64,000 bases of DNA from Didemnitutus sp041906465 (GTDB lineage Bacteria; Verrucomicrobiota; Verrucomicrobiia; Opitutales; Opitutaceae). The notes below the pieces were generated by a model. That model ran no database searches and had not been told where the DNA came from. It saw only the letters and a list, made by a program, of their open reading frames with translations. The stretch is taken from assembly GCA_041906465.1 (NCBI GenBank), contig JAYRJE010000001.1, forward strand, positions 487,145 through 551,144, written 5' to 3'. This document shows positions 29,061 through 39,138 of this stretch, piece by piece (positions within the stretch are counted from its first letter, which is position 1; each line of letters begins with the position of its first letter). The translations under genes and the position numbers were made by a program.

Positions 29061-32000
29061 TCAGTGACCGGCGTTCGCCCCCGCCGCGGCAATCGCGTCA
29101 GTCTCCTCCTGAATCTCCCGCGCCTTCACGAGACCGTGTGCACTATGTCTGCCGGTGAGTTTCACGCAGGCTTTGTCCATGAGCACGTAGACGATCGGGA
29201 TCACATAAAGCGTGATGACGGTCGAGATCATCAGACCGCCCACGACCACGATCCCCATTGGATTGCGCGTCTCCGCGCCGGCACCATGCGCAAAGGCGAT
29301 CGGCACCGCGCCAAGCACCGTCGAGATCGACGTCATGAGGATCGGCCGGAAACGGATCGTCGCCGCCTCGAACGCCGCCTCGGCCGCGCCAATGCCCTTC
29401 TCCACTTGGAGTTGATTGGCGAACTCAACGATCAAGATGCCGTTTTTGGCCACGAGGCCGATGAGCATGATGAGACCGAAGCGCGAAAACAGATTGTCCG
29501 TCATCGCCGGCCCCCAGAACCGCGTGCAGTAGAGCACGAGCAAACCGCCGGCCACCGCGATGAAAACGCCGGTGAAAATCGTCGCGGGGTGAATCCATGA
29601 TTCAAACTGGGCCGCGAGAATCAGGAAGGTGAACACGAGCGCGAGCGCGAACAGGATGAGCGTGTCATTACCGCTCTCCACGAACTCGCGTGTCTCTCCG
29701 TCCCACGCGTAAGTGTAGGCCGCGGGCAGCACCTGCTTCGCCGCTTCCTCCATGAACTGCACGCCGTCACCGATCGTTTTCCCCTCGCCCATCTGGCCGG
29801 AAATCGTGACCGAGCGGAGTCGATTGAAGTGCGGGTAGCTCTCCGGCACCGTGTTTTCCGACCAGCTCACGAGATTCGAAAGCTGCACGAGCACGCCGTC
29901 GGCGGAGCGCACGTAGAGGCGCGCGAGATCGCTCGGCGTGGCGCGGTTCTCGTCGGTCACCTGCACCATCACGTAATACTGCTGGTTGCCGCGCTGGAAC
30001 TCCGTCACGCGCCGGCCTCCGAGGAGCGACTCGAGCGTCGAGGCCACCGCGCTGATCGGCACCTTGAGGTCTGCGGCCTTCGCGCGATCGATACGCACGT
30101 CGAGCTGCGGCTTCGTAGGCGACGGGTCGACGCGCGGCTGCACGAACATGCCGCTGTCGCGCATGCGTCCGAGAAACTCGCCACCGAGCCGCTGCAACTC
30201 GGCAAAATCGCTGCCGAGCAACACGAACGACACGCCGCTGCTGCCGCCGCGCGGGCCCCGGCCGAAGGGCCGCACAGGATTCGCCACCGCCTGGCCGCCA
30301 GTCACTTCCCTCTGAAACTGCCGGCGCAGATCGGCGACGACCTCCTGGGTCTTGCGCGTGCGTTCCTCCCAAGGCTTCAGTGTCGCGAACACAAACGCGC
30401 GCCCGCCGTCGCCCGTGCGGTGGAACGTGCGCTCAATCTCCGGGATCTTGAGAATCATCTGCTCCATATCGACCGAGTAGGTCCGCAGATATTCCGGCGT
30501 CGCGCCGATCGGCGCGATCAGGTTGGCGGTAAAGATGCCGCGGTCCTCCAGCGGCGTCAGCTCGCGCTGTAATTTGAAATACAAGCCGATGCCCAGGCCC
30601 GTGAACAGCAGCGCCCCGAGCAACACCAGCACCTGCGTGCGCATCGCCCCCCGCAACGTGCGCTCGAACGCACCATTCAGTTTCACGAAAAGCGGCTCGG
30701 TCTTCTCGTAGAACCAGCCGTGCTCCGCGTGGCCGTTGACAATCTTCGTTTTCAGCACGCGCGAGCAGAGCATCGGCGTCAGCGTCAGCGCCACAAAGGC
30801 GGAAACGAGCACCGACACCGCCAGGGTGATGCCGAACTCGAAAAACAACCGCCCCGTCTGGCCCGACTGAAATGCCACCGGCAGAAACACCGCCGCGAGA
30901 GTCAGCGTCGTGGCGATGACCGCAAACGCCACCTGCCGCGCGCCGAACACCGCGGCGTGAATCGGCCCTTCGCCCTCCTCCATGCGACGGTAGATGTTCT
31001 CGAGCATCACGATCGCGTCGTCGACCACGAGGCCGACGGCGAGCACCAGCGCGAGCAAGGTGAGCGTGTTGATCGTGAAATTCATCCAGCTCATCACCAC
31101 GAAGGCGCCGATGATCGAGACGGGAATCGCCACCAGCGGCACCAGTGTCGCGCGCCAGTCGCGCAGAAACAGGAAAATCATCAGCACGACCAGAATCGAC
31201 GCTTCCCAAAGCGTCTTGTAGACTTCCTTGACCGAGCGATCGACGAATACCGAGCTATCAAATCCGACCGAAACCGACACGCCATCCGGCAGGTCCTTCT
31301 CGAGTGACGGGATCATTTCCTTCACCCCGTTGGCCACATCGAGCACATTGGCCTGCGCCTGTCGCAAAACCTGCACCCCCACCGTCGGCTGACCCTTGAA
31401 ATAACTTTCCGACCGGTATTCCTCCGCGCCAAGCTCGACGCGTCCGACGTCGGAGAACTTCACCTGATGACTCCCGCGGGTGGCCAGCACGAGGTTCTCG
31501 AACTCGGACACCTGGGTCATGCGCCCCTCGATGCGGACCGGGAACTCGCGCGACGACGACTCAATGCGCCCGCCCGGAATTTCGATGTTCTGCTGGCGCA
31601 GCGCATTCTCGACGTCGGCGATCGTCAGACTGTGCGCCGCGAGCCGATCGCTATCGACCCACAACCGCATCGCATAACGCGGACCGCGCACACCCACGGA
31701 ACCGACGCCAGGTATCGTCTGCAGGCGCTGGAGCGCGATGCGCTCGACCATCTCCCGAACTTCGAGACGGCTGTAACGATCCGAATAGAACGTCAGCGTG
31801 ATGACCGGCGACGAGTCCGCATCAGCCTTCGTGACCTGGGGCTCCTCGATTTCATCCGGCAAGCGTCCGCGGGCCCGACTGACGCGATCGCGCACGTCGT
31901 TCGCCGCATCGTCGACGCTGCGGCCGAGATTGAATTCGACCGTGATGCGCGAACTTTCCTCCTGCGAATCCGAGCGAATCACGCGAATGCCGTCGATCGA

Positions 32001-32216
32001 CGCGATCTCGCGTTCGAGCGGTTCGGTGACCTTGGCCTCGACGACTTCCGCCGACGCCCCGCGATAACTCGTGTCGACGGTCACGATCGGGGAATCGATC
32101 AGGGGATACTCGCGCACCGGCAGGCGCGCGAAGCTCAACAGGCCCACGAGCACGATGATGATCGAGGCCACCAGCGCCACGACCGGACGGCGAATTGAGA
32201 CGTCGGAGAGGACCAT
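29061..32216 (-). CDS. RND efflux pump inner-membrane transporter (HAE1/AcrB type)
   Basis: A 1051-residue transporter with 12 predicted membrane helices and two large periplasmic loops, the standard AcrB-type layout. It starts MVLSDVSIRRPVVALV. The proton-relay aspartates are in LAVGLVVDDAIVMLENIYRR (fourth helix). GVQVLRQAQANVLDVA and FGARQVAFAVIATT are typical. It would export drugs, dyes or other amphiphiles, driven by protons, with the adaptor encoded 3 bases upstream in the same operon. No outer-membrane TolC gene is in the window, so the pump must share one encoded elsewhere. Confidence 0.93.
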   Translation of the reverse strand: MVLSDVSIRRPVVALVASIIIVLVGLLSFARLPVREYPLIDSPIVTVDTSYRGASAEVVEAKVTEPLEREIASIDGIRVIRSDSQEESSRITVEFNLGRSVDDAANDVRDRVSRARGRLPDEIEEPQVTKADADSSPVITLTFYSDRYSRLEVREMVERIALQRLQTIPGVGSVGVRGPRYAMRLWVDSDRLAAHSLTIADVENALRQQNIEIPGGRIESSSREFPVRIEGRMTQVSEFENLVLATRGSHQVKFSDVGRVELGAEEYRSESYFKGQPTVGVQVLRQAQANVLDVANGVKEMIPSLEKDLPDGVSVSVGFDSSVFVDRSVKEVYKTLWEASILVVLMIFLFLRDWRATLVPLVAIPVSIIGAFVVMSWMNFTINTLTLLALVLAVGLVVDDAIVMLENIYRRMEEGEGPIHAAVFGARQVAFAVIATTLTLAAVFLPVAFQSGQTGRLFFEFGITLAVSVLVSAFVALTLTPMLCSRVLKTKIVNGHAEHGWFYEKTEPLFVKLNGAFERTLRGAMRTQVLVLLGALLFTGLGIGLYFKLQRELTPLEDRGIFTANLIAPIGATPEYLRTYSVDMEQMILKIPEIERTFHRTGDGGRAFVFATLKPWEERTRKTQEVVADLRRQFQREVTGGQAVANPVRPFGRGPRGGSSGVSFVLLGSDFAELQRLGGEFLGRMRDSGMFVQPRVDPSPTKPQLDVRIDRAKAADLKVPISAVASTLESLLGGRRVTEFQRGNQQYYVMVQVTDENRATPSDLARLYVRSADGVLVQLSNLVSWSENTVPESYPHFNRLRSVTISGQMGEGKTIGDGVQFMEEAAKQVLPAAYTYAWDGETREFVESGNDTLILFALALVFTFLILAAQFESWIHPATIFTGVFIAVAGGLLVLYCTRFWGPAMTDNLFSRFGLIMLIGLVAKNGILIVEFANQLQVEKGIGAAEAAFEAATIRFRPILMTSISTVLGAVPIAFAHGAGAETRNPMGIVVVGGLMISTVITLYVIPIVYVLMDKACVKLTGRHSAHGLVKAREIQEETDAIAAAGANAGH

Positions 32217-32219
32217 GGC

Positions 32220-33323
32220 TCACTCTCCGATGCGAAATTCCTGCCGCAGCGGCCGCGGCTCGAGCACCGTGCCGGGGAAAATCATCAACCCGCCCACCCC
32301 CGAGGCGACGACCGGATCTTTTTCCGCGAGCGTCTCCGCTTTGATCGGTGTCACCTCGACCAGCCCTCGTTCACGCAGACCGAGCGTGACCGGCACCATC
32401 TCGGCGATCTTGTCGCTGCCTTTACTCCGCACCGCGATCAGCTGCGTGCCCTTCGGCGTGGTAAGAATCGCGCCTTCCGGCACCGTCAGCACCCCGCGGC
32501 GCACCTGGAGGACGAGATCGATATTGGCGAACATGCCCGGTTTCAGACCATTGATGTCCTTGCCGATGTAGCCCTTCACCTGCGTCGAACGCGTCTGACG
32601 ATCGATGACCGAAGAAACGAAATAGACCTCCCCTTCCGCACGCGCTTCGCCGGTCGGCGTCTGCGCTCGCAGTGTGAAAGCGGAGCCCTGCTTCACGCGC
32701 TCGGCGAAGCGCTCCGGCACTTGGAATTCCACCTTGAGACGGCTGAGATCGTCGAGCGTCGTGATGACGGTGGCGGCGGTGATGTAGTCTCCGGGAGAAA
32801 TCGTGCGCGCGCCGACGATACCGTCGAACGGCGCCTTGATCTCGGTCTTGGCGAGACGAACGCGCAGCAGCTGCAGCTCGGCCTCCGCGGAAGAGTGTTC
32901 CGAGCGCGTGCGATCCGCCTCGGCCTGCGACATGGATTTCGCCTGGGTGAGATCCTCGCTGCGCTTCAGATTGAGTTCCGCGAGGCGGAATCGCGCCTCC
33001 GCTTGCGCCGCCTGCGCGCGCAGTTCGGCGTCGTCCACGCGGACGAGCACCTTGTTCTTGGCCACGACTTCGCCCTCCTCAAACAGCACGGCGCGCACCT
33101 GGCCGGAAACCTCGGCGCGGATTTGCGCCGTTTCATTCGGCGCGAGCGACCCGACGAGCGAGAGGGATTCGACGAGATCGCGGCGAGCAATCTCGACAAC
33201 TTCGACCGGTTGCTTGGCCCGCGCAGCGGGAGCCGACGCCGCGGCCTCCTTTTTTGCACAGCCGGAGACAGACAGAACCAGACCGGCCGCGCCGGCAATG
33301 AACAGGCGATTCAAGGGCGACAT
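32220..33323 (-). CDS. RND efflux periplasmic adaptor lipoprotein
   Basis: A 367-residue membrane fusion protein (AcrA/MexA family). The ATG at 33323 starts a lipoprotein signal (MSPLNRLFIAGAAG, then a lipobox ending VSGC). Domains in order: lipoyl half (VEVVEIARRDLVESLSLVG), a coiled-coil hairpin at about residues 100-160 rich in Ala, Arg and Glu, second lipoyl half with KAPFDGIVGARTISPGDYI, beta-barrel and membrane-proximal domain. The longer open frame from 33476 overlaps gcvH antisense and is rejected. First gene of the two-gene efflux operon. Confidence 0.92.
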   Translation of the reverse strand: MSPLNRLFIAGAAGLVLSVSGCAKKEAAASAPAARAKQPVEVVEIARRDLVESLSLVGSLAPNETAQIRAEVSGQVRAVLFEEGEVVAKNKVLVRVDDAELRAQAAQAEARFRLAELNLKRSEDLTQAKSMSQAEADRTRSEHSSAEAELQLLRVRLAKTEIKAPFDGIVGARTISPGDYITAATVITTLDDLSRLKVEFQVPERFAERVKQGSAFTLRAQTPTGEARAEGEVYFVSSVIDRQTRSTQVKGYIGKDINGLKPGMFANIDLVLQVRRGVLTVPEGAILTTPKGTQLIAVRSKGSDKIAEMVPVTLGLRERGLVEVTPIKAETLAEKDPVVASGVGGLMIFPGTVLEPRPLRQEFRIGE

Positions 33324-33391
33324 TCGCCGCGGAAAATCAGCCAAATCCACGGCGCGCGCAAGGGGTATTCGTCGAAAGAAAAAAATGCCGC

Positions 33392-33775
33392 TCAGCCTGT
33401 AACCTTCGCGTAGTCCTCCGACGTCAACAGTGAGTTCGCGTCGGCGGGATTGGCCAGCTGGAGCTTGAGCATCCACGCGTCGGTGTAAGGCGCGCTGTTC
33501 ACCTTCTCGGGATTGGCATCGAGCGCTTTGTTCACCTCCAGCACCGTGCCTGCCACAGGAGCGTAGACGTCCGAGGCCGCCTTGACGGACTCAACCACGC
33601 CGAACGACTCGCCAGCTTTCAACGTCGCACCGATCTTCGGCAGCTGCACGAACGTGATGTCGCCGAGACTGTTTTGGGCGTAGTCCGTGATGCCGACGAG
33701 CGCCGTGCCGTCGGGCGAAACTTTCAGCCATTCGTGAGACTTCGCGTATTTGAGATCGGAGGGAATGTTGCTCAT
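33392..33775 (-). CDS. gcvH: Glycine cleavage system H protein
   Basis: A 127-residue lipoyl carrier shuttling the aminomethyl group between P, T and L proteins. The lipoylation site is in GVVESVKAASDVYAPV, preceded by GDITFVQLPKIG. The ATG at 33775 gives the standard start MSNIPSDLKYAKSHEW; an upstream extension is non-homologous. It follows gcvT by 72 bases. No gcvP is in the window, so the operon is either split or continues elsewhere. Confidence 0.95.
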   Translation of the reverse strand: MSNIPSDLKYAKSHEWLKVSPDGTALVGITDYAQNSLGDITFVQLPKIGATLKAGESFGVVESVKAASDVYAPVAGTVLEVNKALDANPEKVNSAPYTDAWMLKLQLANPADANSLLTSEDYAKVTG

Positions 33776-33847
33776 GGGGAGGAAGGCAGGAGGAAAAGAT
33801 TGTGCCGGGCGGCGGTCATAGACGGCCCCCAGCGGCATTCAAAGCAT

Positions 33848-34945
33848 TTAGTTTTTCTTGAGCGGCACAAACGGAGGTTTGGCGGGGTGCAGCGGCAGCT
33901 TCGTTCCGCGGATGTCGACGAACAGCGGTTCCTTCGCCGCGACCGCGTCCACCAGCGCGGAGCCGATCGCCTCGTTGAGGATCGGCGACAACGTGCCGGA
34001 AAGGACGCGACCGACGGCGGCGCCAGCGGCATTGAGCACAGGCGTCTCGGCCCGCACGATGCGGCGATCGCCGGTCTTGAAGAACACGACCTTCTGCTTT
34101 GGACCGGCGCCTTTCTCGGCCGCGAGCACGTCCGAGCCGATGAAAGCACCCTTGTCGAACTTCACCACCCAGCCGAGACCGGCGACAATCGGATTGATGT
34201 CCTGCGTGATCTCGTGGCCGTAGAGCGGAAACCCCGCCTCGAGGCGCAAAGAGTCGCGGGCGCCGAGACCGGTGAGTTCAAGGCCGAGCGGCTGGCCGGC
34301 GGCGAACACGGCTTCGGCGAGCTTTTCGGTTTCCGCGGCGGCGCAGTAAAGTTCGACGCCGTCCTCGCCGGTGTAGCCGGTGCGGCTGATGATGCACTTC
34401 ACCCCCGCGACCTCGCCGTCGGTGAAGTGGTAATACTTAACGTCGCCGAGGGCCGTCTTCGTGAGCGTCTGCACGATCTCGACAGCGCGCGGTCCCTGAA
34501 TCGCGAGCTGGCCGTAGTCGGCGGAGCGGTTCGTCACGGAGCAGTTGAAGCCCTTCACCTGCTCCTGCATCCACGCGATGTCCTTGTCGATGTTGCCGGC
34601 GTTGATGCAGAGGAAATAGTCGTCCGTGCCGCGCATGTAGACGAGCAGGTCGTCGACCACGCCGCCGTGCGGATAGCACATGACCGTGTAAAGGACGCGG
34701 CCGGGAAAAAGTTTGGCGCAGTCGTTCGAGACGAGGTGCTGGAGGAACTTCAGCGCCTCGGGGCCTTTGACATCGGCCTCGCCCATGTGGCTCACGTCGA
34801 ACAGACCGGCGCGCTGGCGCACGGCTTTGTGCTCGTCGAGGATGCTCTTGTATTGGACGGGCATGTCCCAACCCGCGAAATCCACCATGCGGCCGCCATT
34901 CCGACGATGAAACGCGTTCAGGGGTGTGGTCTTCAGTGCGCTCAT
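33848..34945 (-). CDS. gcvT: Glycine cleavage system T protein (aminomethyltransferase)
   Basis: A 365-residue tetrahydrofolate-dependent enzyme transferring the methylene group from the H protein. It begins MSALKTTPLNAFHRRNGGRMVDFAGWDMPVQY, the usual N-terminus. The region with DVSHMGEADVKGP, the folate-binding YTGEDGVELYC and the C-terminal GRVLSGTLSPILNEAIG are family marks. It precedes gcvH. The 90-base gap to lgt contains no recognisable glycine riboswitch. Confidence 0.95.
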   Translation of the reverse strand: MSALKTTPLNAFHRRNGGRMVDFAGWDMPVQYKSILDEHKAVRQRAGLFDVSHMGEADVKGPEALKFLQHLVSNDCAKLFPGRVLYTVMCYPHGGVVDDLLVYMRGTDDYFLCINAGNIDKDIAWMQEQVKGFNCSVTNRSADYGQLAIQGPRAVEIVQTLTKTALGDVKYYHFTDGEVAGVKCIISRTGYTGEDGVELYCAAAETEKLAEAVFAAGQPLGLELTGLGARDSLRLEAGFPLYGHEITQDINPIVAGLGWVVKFDKGAFIGSDVLAAEKGAGPKQKVVFFKTGDRRIVRAETPVLNAAGAAVGRVLSGTLSPILNEAIGSALVDAVAAKEPLFVDIRGTKLPLHPAKPPFVPLKKN

Positions 34946-35071
34946 CGGGCCACTAAGCTCCCGGCCCCCGCCGCGTGCAAGGAAACTCTCACGGCGCGCC
35001 TAGTCATTATGGCCTGCGGACCCGGCTAAAAGAATTTGTGTGCCGGGCGCGCCGCGCCCACTTTCCTGCCC

Positions 35072-35890
35072 GTGCTTTCCCTCGCTTACTGGGTCCACAC
35101 TCCGACACCGTTCCTCGTCCGCTTTGGCGAGAATTTCGGGCTGCGCTATTACGGCCTCGCCTATCTGCTCGGCTTCGTCGCGTGCGGCTGGCTGCTGCGC
35201 CGCTACTATCGCGCCGGGCGCACGCCGCTGAACTTCGATGCGGCCATGGATCTGGTGCTCGCCGTGGTCGTGGGCACCATCCTCGGTGGACGACTCGGCT
35301 ACTTCATCCTCTACCAGCCGCGCGTGTTTCTCGAGGAGCCGCTGGCGCTGGTGCGCGTGTGGGAAGGCGGCATGGCGAGCCACGGTGCCTTCATCGGCAT
35401 TGCGCTCGCGCTCGTCGTGTTCGCGCGGAAGCGGCAGGTCTCGTTTCTGCACCTCGGCGACCTGATCGTGAGCACGGCGCCGGTCGGGCTTTTGCTCGGA
35501 CGCCTCGCAAACTTCCTGAACGGCGAACTCTGGGGCAAGAAAACCGAGGTTCCGTGGGCGATGATCTTCATGCGCACCGGCGGCGGCACCGATCCGCGGC
35601 ATCCGTCGCAACTCTACGAAGCCGCGACGGAAGGCTTGCTGCTGCTGTTCTTCGTCCAATGGCGGTTCTGGAAAACCGACGTGGCCCGCCGCGAGCCTGG
35701 CCGCCTGGCGGGCGAGTTCCTGGTCGGCTACGCGCTGGTGCGGATGTTCTGCGAGCTCTTCCGCGAGCCTGATGACGGCATCTCGCTGATTCTCGGTCTG
35801 AGCCGAGGAACGTTCTATTCGTTTTTCCTGATCGCGGGCGGCATCGCGATCATCCTGCTGACGCGAAAGCCGACACTGATGCGAAGCTGA
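35072..35890 (+). CDS. lgt: Prolipoprotein diacylglyceryl transferase
   Basis: A 272-residue (from this start) membrane enzyme that attaches diacylglycerol to the lipobox cysteine of prolipoproteins, the first step of lipoprotein maturation; substrates in this window include the efflux adaptor and the lipoprotein at 48 kb. About seven membrane helices. Signatures are LRYYGLAYLLGF, GGRLGYFILYQP, GGMASHGAFIG and GRLANFLNGELWG, with DPRHPSQLYEA near the C-terminus. No ATG start is available: GTG at 35072 gives MLSLAYWVHTPTP, while TTG at 35036 would add 12 unrelated residues. Confidence 0.93.
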   Translation: MLSLAYWVHTPTPFLVRFGENFGLRYYGLAYLLGFVACGWLLRRYYRAGRTPLNFDAAMDLVLAVVVGTILGGRLGYFILYQPRVFLEEPLALVRVWEGGMASHGAFIGIALALVVFARKRQVSFLHLGDLIVSTAPVGLLLGRLANFLNGELWGKKTEVPWAMIFMRTGGGTDPRHPSQLYEAATEGLLLLFFVQWRFWKTDVARREPGRLAGEFLVGYALVRMFCELFREPDDGISLILGLSRGTFYSFFLIAGGIAIILLTRKPTLMRS

Positions 35891-35926
35891 GCGCAGCGTG
35901 ATTGCCGCGCCCGATTCGACGCGGCA

Positions 35927-37216
35927 TCAGAGCGTGAAGCCCGACGGAATCACGCCGCCCTTGCAGACGCAGAGCACGCCATCGCGAATGATGATGTCGT
36001 GCGGATACTCGCCGTCGGCCTTGCCCTCGGGAGAAAGCGTCACGTTGTCGCCGATGCGCGCATTCTTGTCGATGATCGTGCGGCGAATTTTGCAGTTGCG
36101 ACCGACACCGAACGGCGGGCGGCCGGCCTTCTTGTCGGCGGCGAGTTCGGCCTCGGTTTGATAGTAATCCGCACCCATCATCACGACGTCTTGGAGATCC
36201 GAGTTCTCCCCCAAGATCGAGCGGATGCCAATGAGGCAGTGGCGCAGTTTCGAATCGGTGACAATGCAGCCGTCGCCGATGACGACGTGATCGATGTCGC
36301 AATGATTGATCTTCGACGCCGGCAGATAGCGCGCGTGCGTGTAGATCGGGGCATTGCGATCGAAGAAATTGAACGGCGGCAGCGGCTGCGCGAGCGCGAG
36401 ATTGGCCTCGAAGAACGCCCGCACGGTGCCGATGTCCTCCCAGTAACCTTCGAAAATGTAGCTGCAGATTTTCGCTTTGCCGAGGAGGCTCGGGATGACC
36501 TCCTTGCCGAAATCCTTCATCGTGTTGTCGAGCGCGCGCGCGAGCACTTCGCGGCTGAAAACGTAGATGCCCATCGAGGCGAGGCAGCGCTTTTCCCCGC
36601 TCTGATTCGTGCCGAGCCGCGCTTCCAGCGTGTCGCTCATCGCGAGACCGTTGATGATCGCCGGATCCTTCGGCTTTTCGACGAACTCGGAGATTGTGAG
36701 GTCGTCCGCGACGCGCATGAGGCCGAGCCCCTCGACTTTCGAAATCGGGAACGGAATCGCAGCGATCGTCACATCGGCTTTCGTCTCGATGTGCTGCTGC
36801 ACGATCTTTTCGAAATCCATCCGGTAGAGCTGGTCGCCGGAAAGGATGAGGACGATTTCGTGGCGGTGGCTGTTGAAATGCACCAGATTGCGGCGCACTG
36901 CATCGGCCGTGCCTTCATACCACGCGCTGCTCTTTTCGGTCTGCTCCGCCGAAAGGATGTCGACGAACCCGCCGTTGAAGGCGTCAAAATGAAAACTCTT
37001 GTTGATGTGCCGGTGCAACGACGCGGTCAAAAACTGCGTGAGCAGGAAGATGCGATTGTAACCCGAGTTGATGCAGTTGCTGATCGGAATATCGACGAGG
37101 CGATATTTTCCGGCCAGCGGCACCGCGGGCTTGCAGCGTTCCTTCGTGAGCGGGAAGAGTCGCGTGCCGCGACCTCCTCCCATGATGACGGACAAAACTT
37201 GCTTCGGGTTCGGCAT
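35927..37216 (-). CDS. glgC: Glucose-1-phosphate adenylyltransferase
   Basis: A 429-residue enzyme making ADP-glucose for glycogen synthesis. The nucleotidyltransferase N-terminus carries IMGGGRGTRLFPLTKERCKPAVPLAGKYRL (given here only by its positions 11-40), LSGDQLYRMDF and FVEKPKDP; the C-terminal left-handed beta-helix has hexapeptide-like turns (GDGCIVTDSKLRHCLIG). Starts divergently from glmS with 65 bases between them. Confidence 0.95.
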   Translation of the reverse strand: MPNPKQVLSVIMGGGRGTRLFPLTKERCKPAVPLAGKYRLVDIPISNCINSGYNRIFLLTQFLTASLHRHINKSFHFDAFNGGFVDILSAEQTEKSSAWYEGTADAVRRNLVHFNSHRHEIVLILSGDQLYRMDFEKIVQQHIETKADVTIAAIPFPISKVEGLGLMRVADDLTISEFVEKPKDPAIINGLAMSDTLEARLGTNQSGEKRCLASMGIYVFSREVLARALDNTMKDFGKEVIPSLLGKAKICSYIFEGYWEDIGTVRAFFEANLALAQPLPPFNFFDRNAPIYTHARYLPASKINHCDIDHVVIGDGCIVTDSKLRHCLIGIRSILGENSDLQDVVMMGADYYQTEAELAADKKAGRPPFGVGRNCKIRRTIIDKNARIGDNVTLSPEGKADGEYPHDIIIRDGVLCVCKGGVIPSGFTL

Positions 37217-37281
37217 GGTAAGCTAAAGGCCTTGCATATCATTCCGGCGACTTCTCAAATCGCCAGACAAAACCAAAACGC

Positions 37282-39138
37282 ATGTGTGGCATCGTCGGCT
37301 ACGTCGGAAAAAACAAGGCAGCTCCGCTCATCCTCGAGGGGCTGAAGCGCTTGGAATATCGTGGCTACGACTCCACCGGAGTGGCCGTGTGGCAGGACGG
37401 CGGATTCACCGTCGCGAAGAAGGTCGGACGCGTCGCTAACCTGGAACCCGAGGCGGCCAAGCTCCGGTTAACCGGCAGCTACGGCATGGGGCATACCCGG
37501 TGGGCGACGCACGGTGGAGTCACCGATGCCAACGCTCACCCGCACGTCAGCAGCGACGGCAAGATCGCGCTCATCCACAACGGCGTCATCGAAAACTACG
37601 CCTCGATCAAAAAATTTCTCACCGGCAAAGGCTACACGTTCAAGTCGGAGACCGACACCGAGGTGCTCTGCAACGCGATTGCCTATCACTACGCGAAGGA
37701 GCCCGTGCCGGGCGACCCGACCGAGAGCCGCTTCGTCACCGCCGTCCGCAAAACGCTGCGCCATGCCGAAGGCACCTACGGCATCGTGGTGATGGCCGTT
37801 GACGCCCCCGGCGAGCTCGTCACCGCACGCAAAGGCTCCCCGCTCATCCTCGGCATCGGTGATGGCGAGAGTCTCGTCGCTTCCGACGTCGCCGCGATCG
37901 TGAGCCGCACGCAAAACGTCGTTTATCTCAAGGACGGCGAAGTCGCGCACCTCACGCCGAAGAATTTTTCCATCACGACGCTCGCGGCCGCCGATGTTTC
38001 TCCGGTGATCGACAAGGTCACGTGGTCGATCTCCGATGCGGAACTAAACGGCTACGCGCACTTCATGGAGAAGGAGATTTTCGAGCAGCCGCAGGCGCTC
38101 GAGAACACCATGCGCGGCCGCTTCTCCGAGGACGGCAGCACCGCCCAGTTCGGCGGCCTCAACATCAGCGCCAACGAATTTCGCAGCTACGAGCGCTTCC
38201 AGTTCCTGGCCTGCGGCACCGCGCTGCACGCCTGCATGGTGACGGAGCATCTGATCGAGCGTTTCGCGCGCGTGCCGGTCGAGTGCGACTACGCGTCCGA
38301 GTTCCGCTACCGCAACACGCCGCTCGATCCCAACACGCTCTTTTTCACGATGAGCCAATCGGGCGAGACCATCGACACGCTCGCCGCCATGCGCGAAGCG
38401 AAGCGCAAGGGTTACAAGGTTCTCGCGGTGAACAATGTCGTCGGCTCCACCATCGCTCGTGAGGCCGACGGTGGCATTTACCAACACGTCGGCCCCGAGG
38501 TCGGCGTCGCGTCGACGAAAGCGTTCACGTCCCAGCTGCTCATCGGTGCGATGCTCGCCCTCTACATCGGCCGCATGCGCGACCTCAGTTTCTCCGACGG
38601 CACGGAGATCGTGCAGGCGCTGAAACGCGCGCCCGATCTCGTCCGCGCCGCGCTGAAGCAGGCCGATCACATCCGAGGCGTGGCCAAGCGTTACGCGCAC
38701 TACCGTGACATGCTCTTCCTCGGCCGCCTCTCCCTCTTCCCCGTCGCACTCGAGGGGGCGCTGAAGCTGAAGGAGATTTCCTACGTGCACGCCGAAGGTT
38801 ACCCGGCCGCAGAGATGAAGCACGGCCCCATCGCGCTGATCAGCGAGCACTGCCCGTCGGTATTCTTCGTCTCGAGTGGCGAGATGTTCAACAAGGTCGT
38901 GTCCTCGATGCAGGAAATCAAGGCGCGCAAGGGCAAGATCATCGCCGTCGCCACCGAATCCTGCAAACTGCCCGAAGGCCTGGCCGACGAGGTCATCCCG
39001 ATCCCCGAATGTCACGAGGCCGTGCTGCCGATCGTCGCCACGATTCCGGTGCAGCTGCTCAGCTACTACATCGCGGTCGAGCTCGGTCGCGATGTCGACA
39101 AGCCGCGCAACCTTGCGAAGTCAGTTACCGTCGAGTGA
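37282..39138 (+). CDS. glmS: Glutamine-fructose-6-phosphate aminotransferase
   Basis: A 618-residue enzyme making glucosamine-6-phosphate, the entry to peptidoglycan and LPS amino sugars. N-terminal nucleophile Cys2 (MCGIVGYVG), glutaminase motifs HTRWATHGG and SDGKIALIHNGVIENY, two SIS sugar-isomerase domains (MSQSGETIDTLAAMREAK; GRLSLFPVALEGALKLKEISY) and the C-terminal DKPRNLAKSVTVE. The 65-base leader is too short for a glmS ribozyme. The TGA (39136-39138) overlaps the trpE ATG by one base. Confidence 0.96.
   Translation: MCGIVGYVGKNKAAPLILEGLKRLEYRGYDSTGVAVWQDGGFTVAKKVGRVANLEPEAAKLRLTGSYGMGHTRWATHGGVTDANAHPHVSSDGKIALIHNGVIENYASIKKFLTGKGYTFKSETDTEVLCNAIAYHYAKEPVPGDPTESRFVTAVRKTLRHAEGTYGIVVMAVDAPGELVTARKGSPLILGIGDGESLVASDVAAIVSRTQNVVYLKDGEVAHLTPKNFSITTLAAADVSPVIDKVTWSISDAELNGYAHFMEKEIFEQPQALENTMRGRFSEDGSTAQFGGLNISANEFRSYERFQFLACGTALHACMVTEHLIERFARVPVECDYASEFRYRNTPLDPNTLFFTMSQSGETIDTLAAMREAKRKGYKVLAVNNVVGSTIAREADGGIYQHVGPEVGVASTKAFTSQLLIGAMLALYIGRMRDLSFSDGTEIVQALKRAPDLVRAALKQADHIRGVAKRYAHYRDMLFLGRLSLFPVALEGALKLKEISYVHAEGYPAAEMKHGPIALISEHCPSVFFVSSGEMFNKVVSSMQEIKARKGKIIAVATESCKLPEGLADEVIPIPECHEAVLPIVATIPVQLLSYYIAVELGRDVDKPRNLAKSVTVE

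Noticed and set aside
34946..35071. Glycine riboswitch before gcvT
   Set aside because: The intergenic space is too short and lacks the paired aptamer pattern.
37217..37281. glmS ribozyme
   Set aside because: Only 65 bases separate the divergent genes; the ribozyme is larger and its core is absent.
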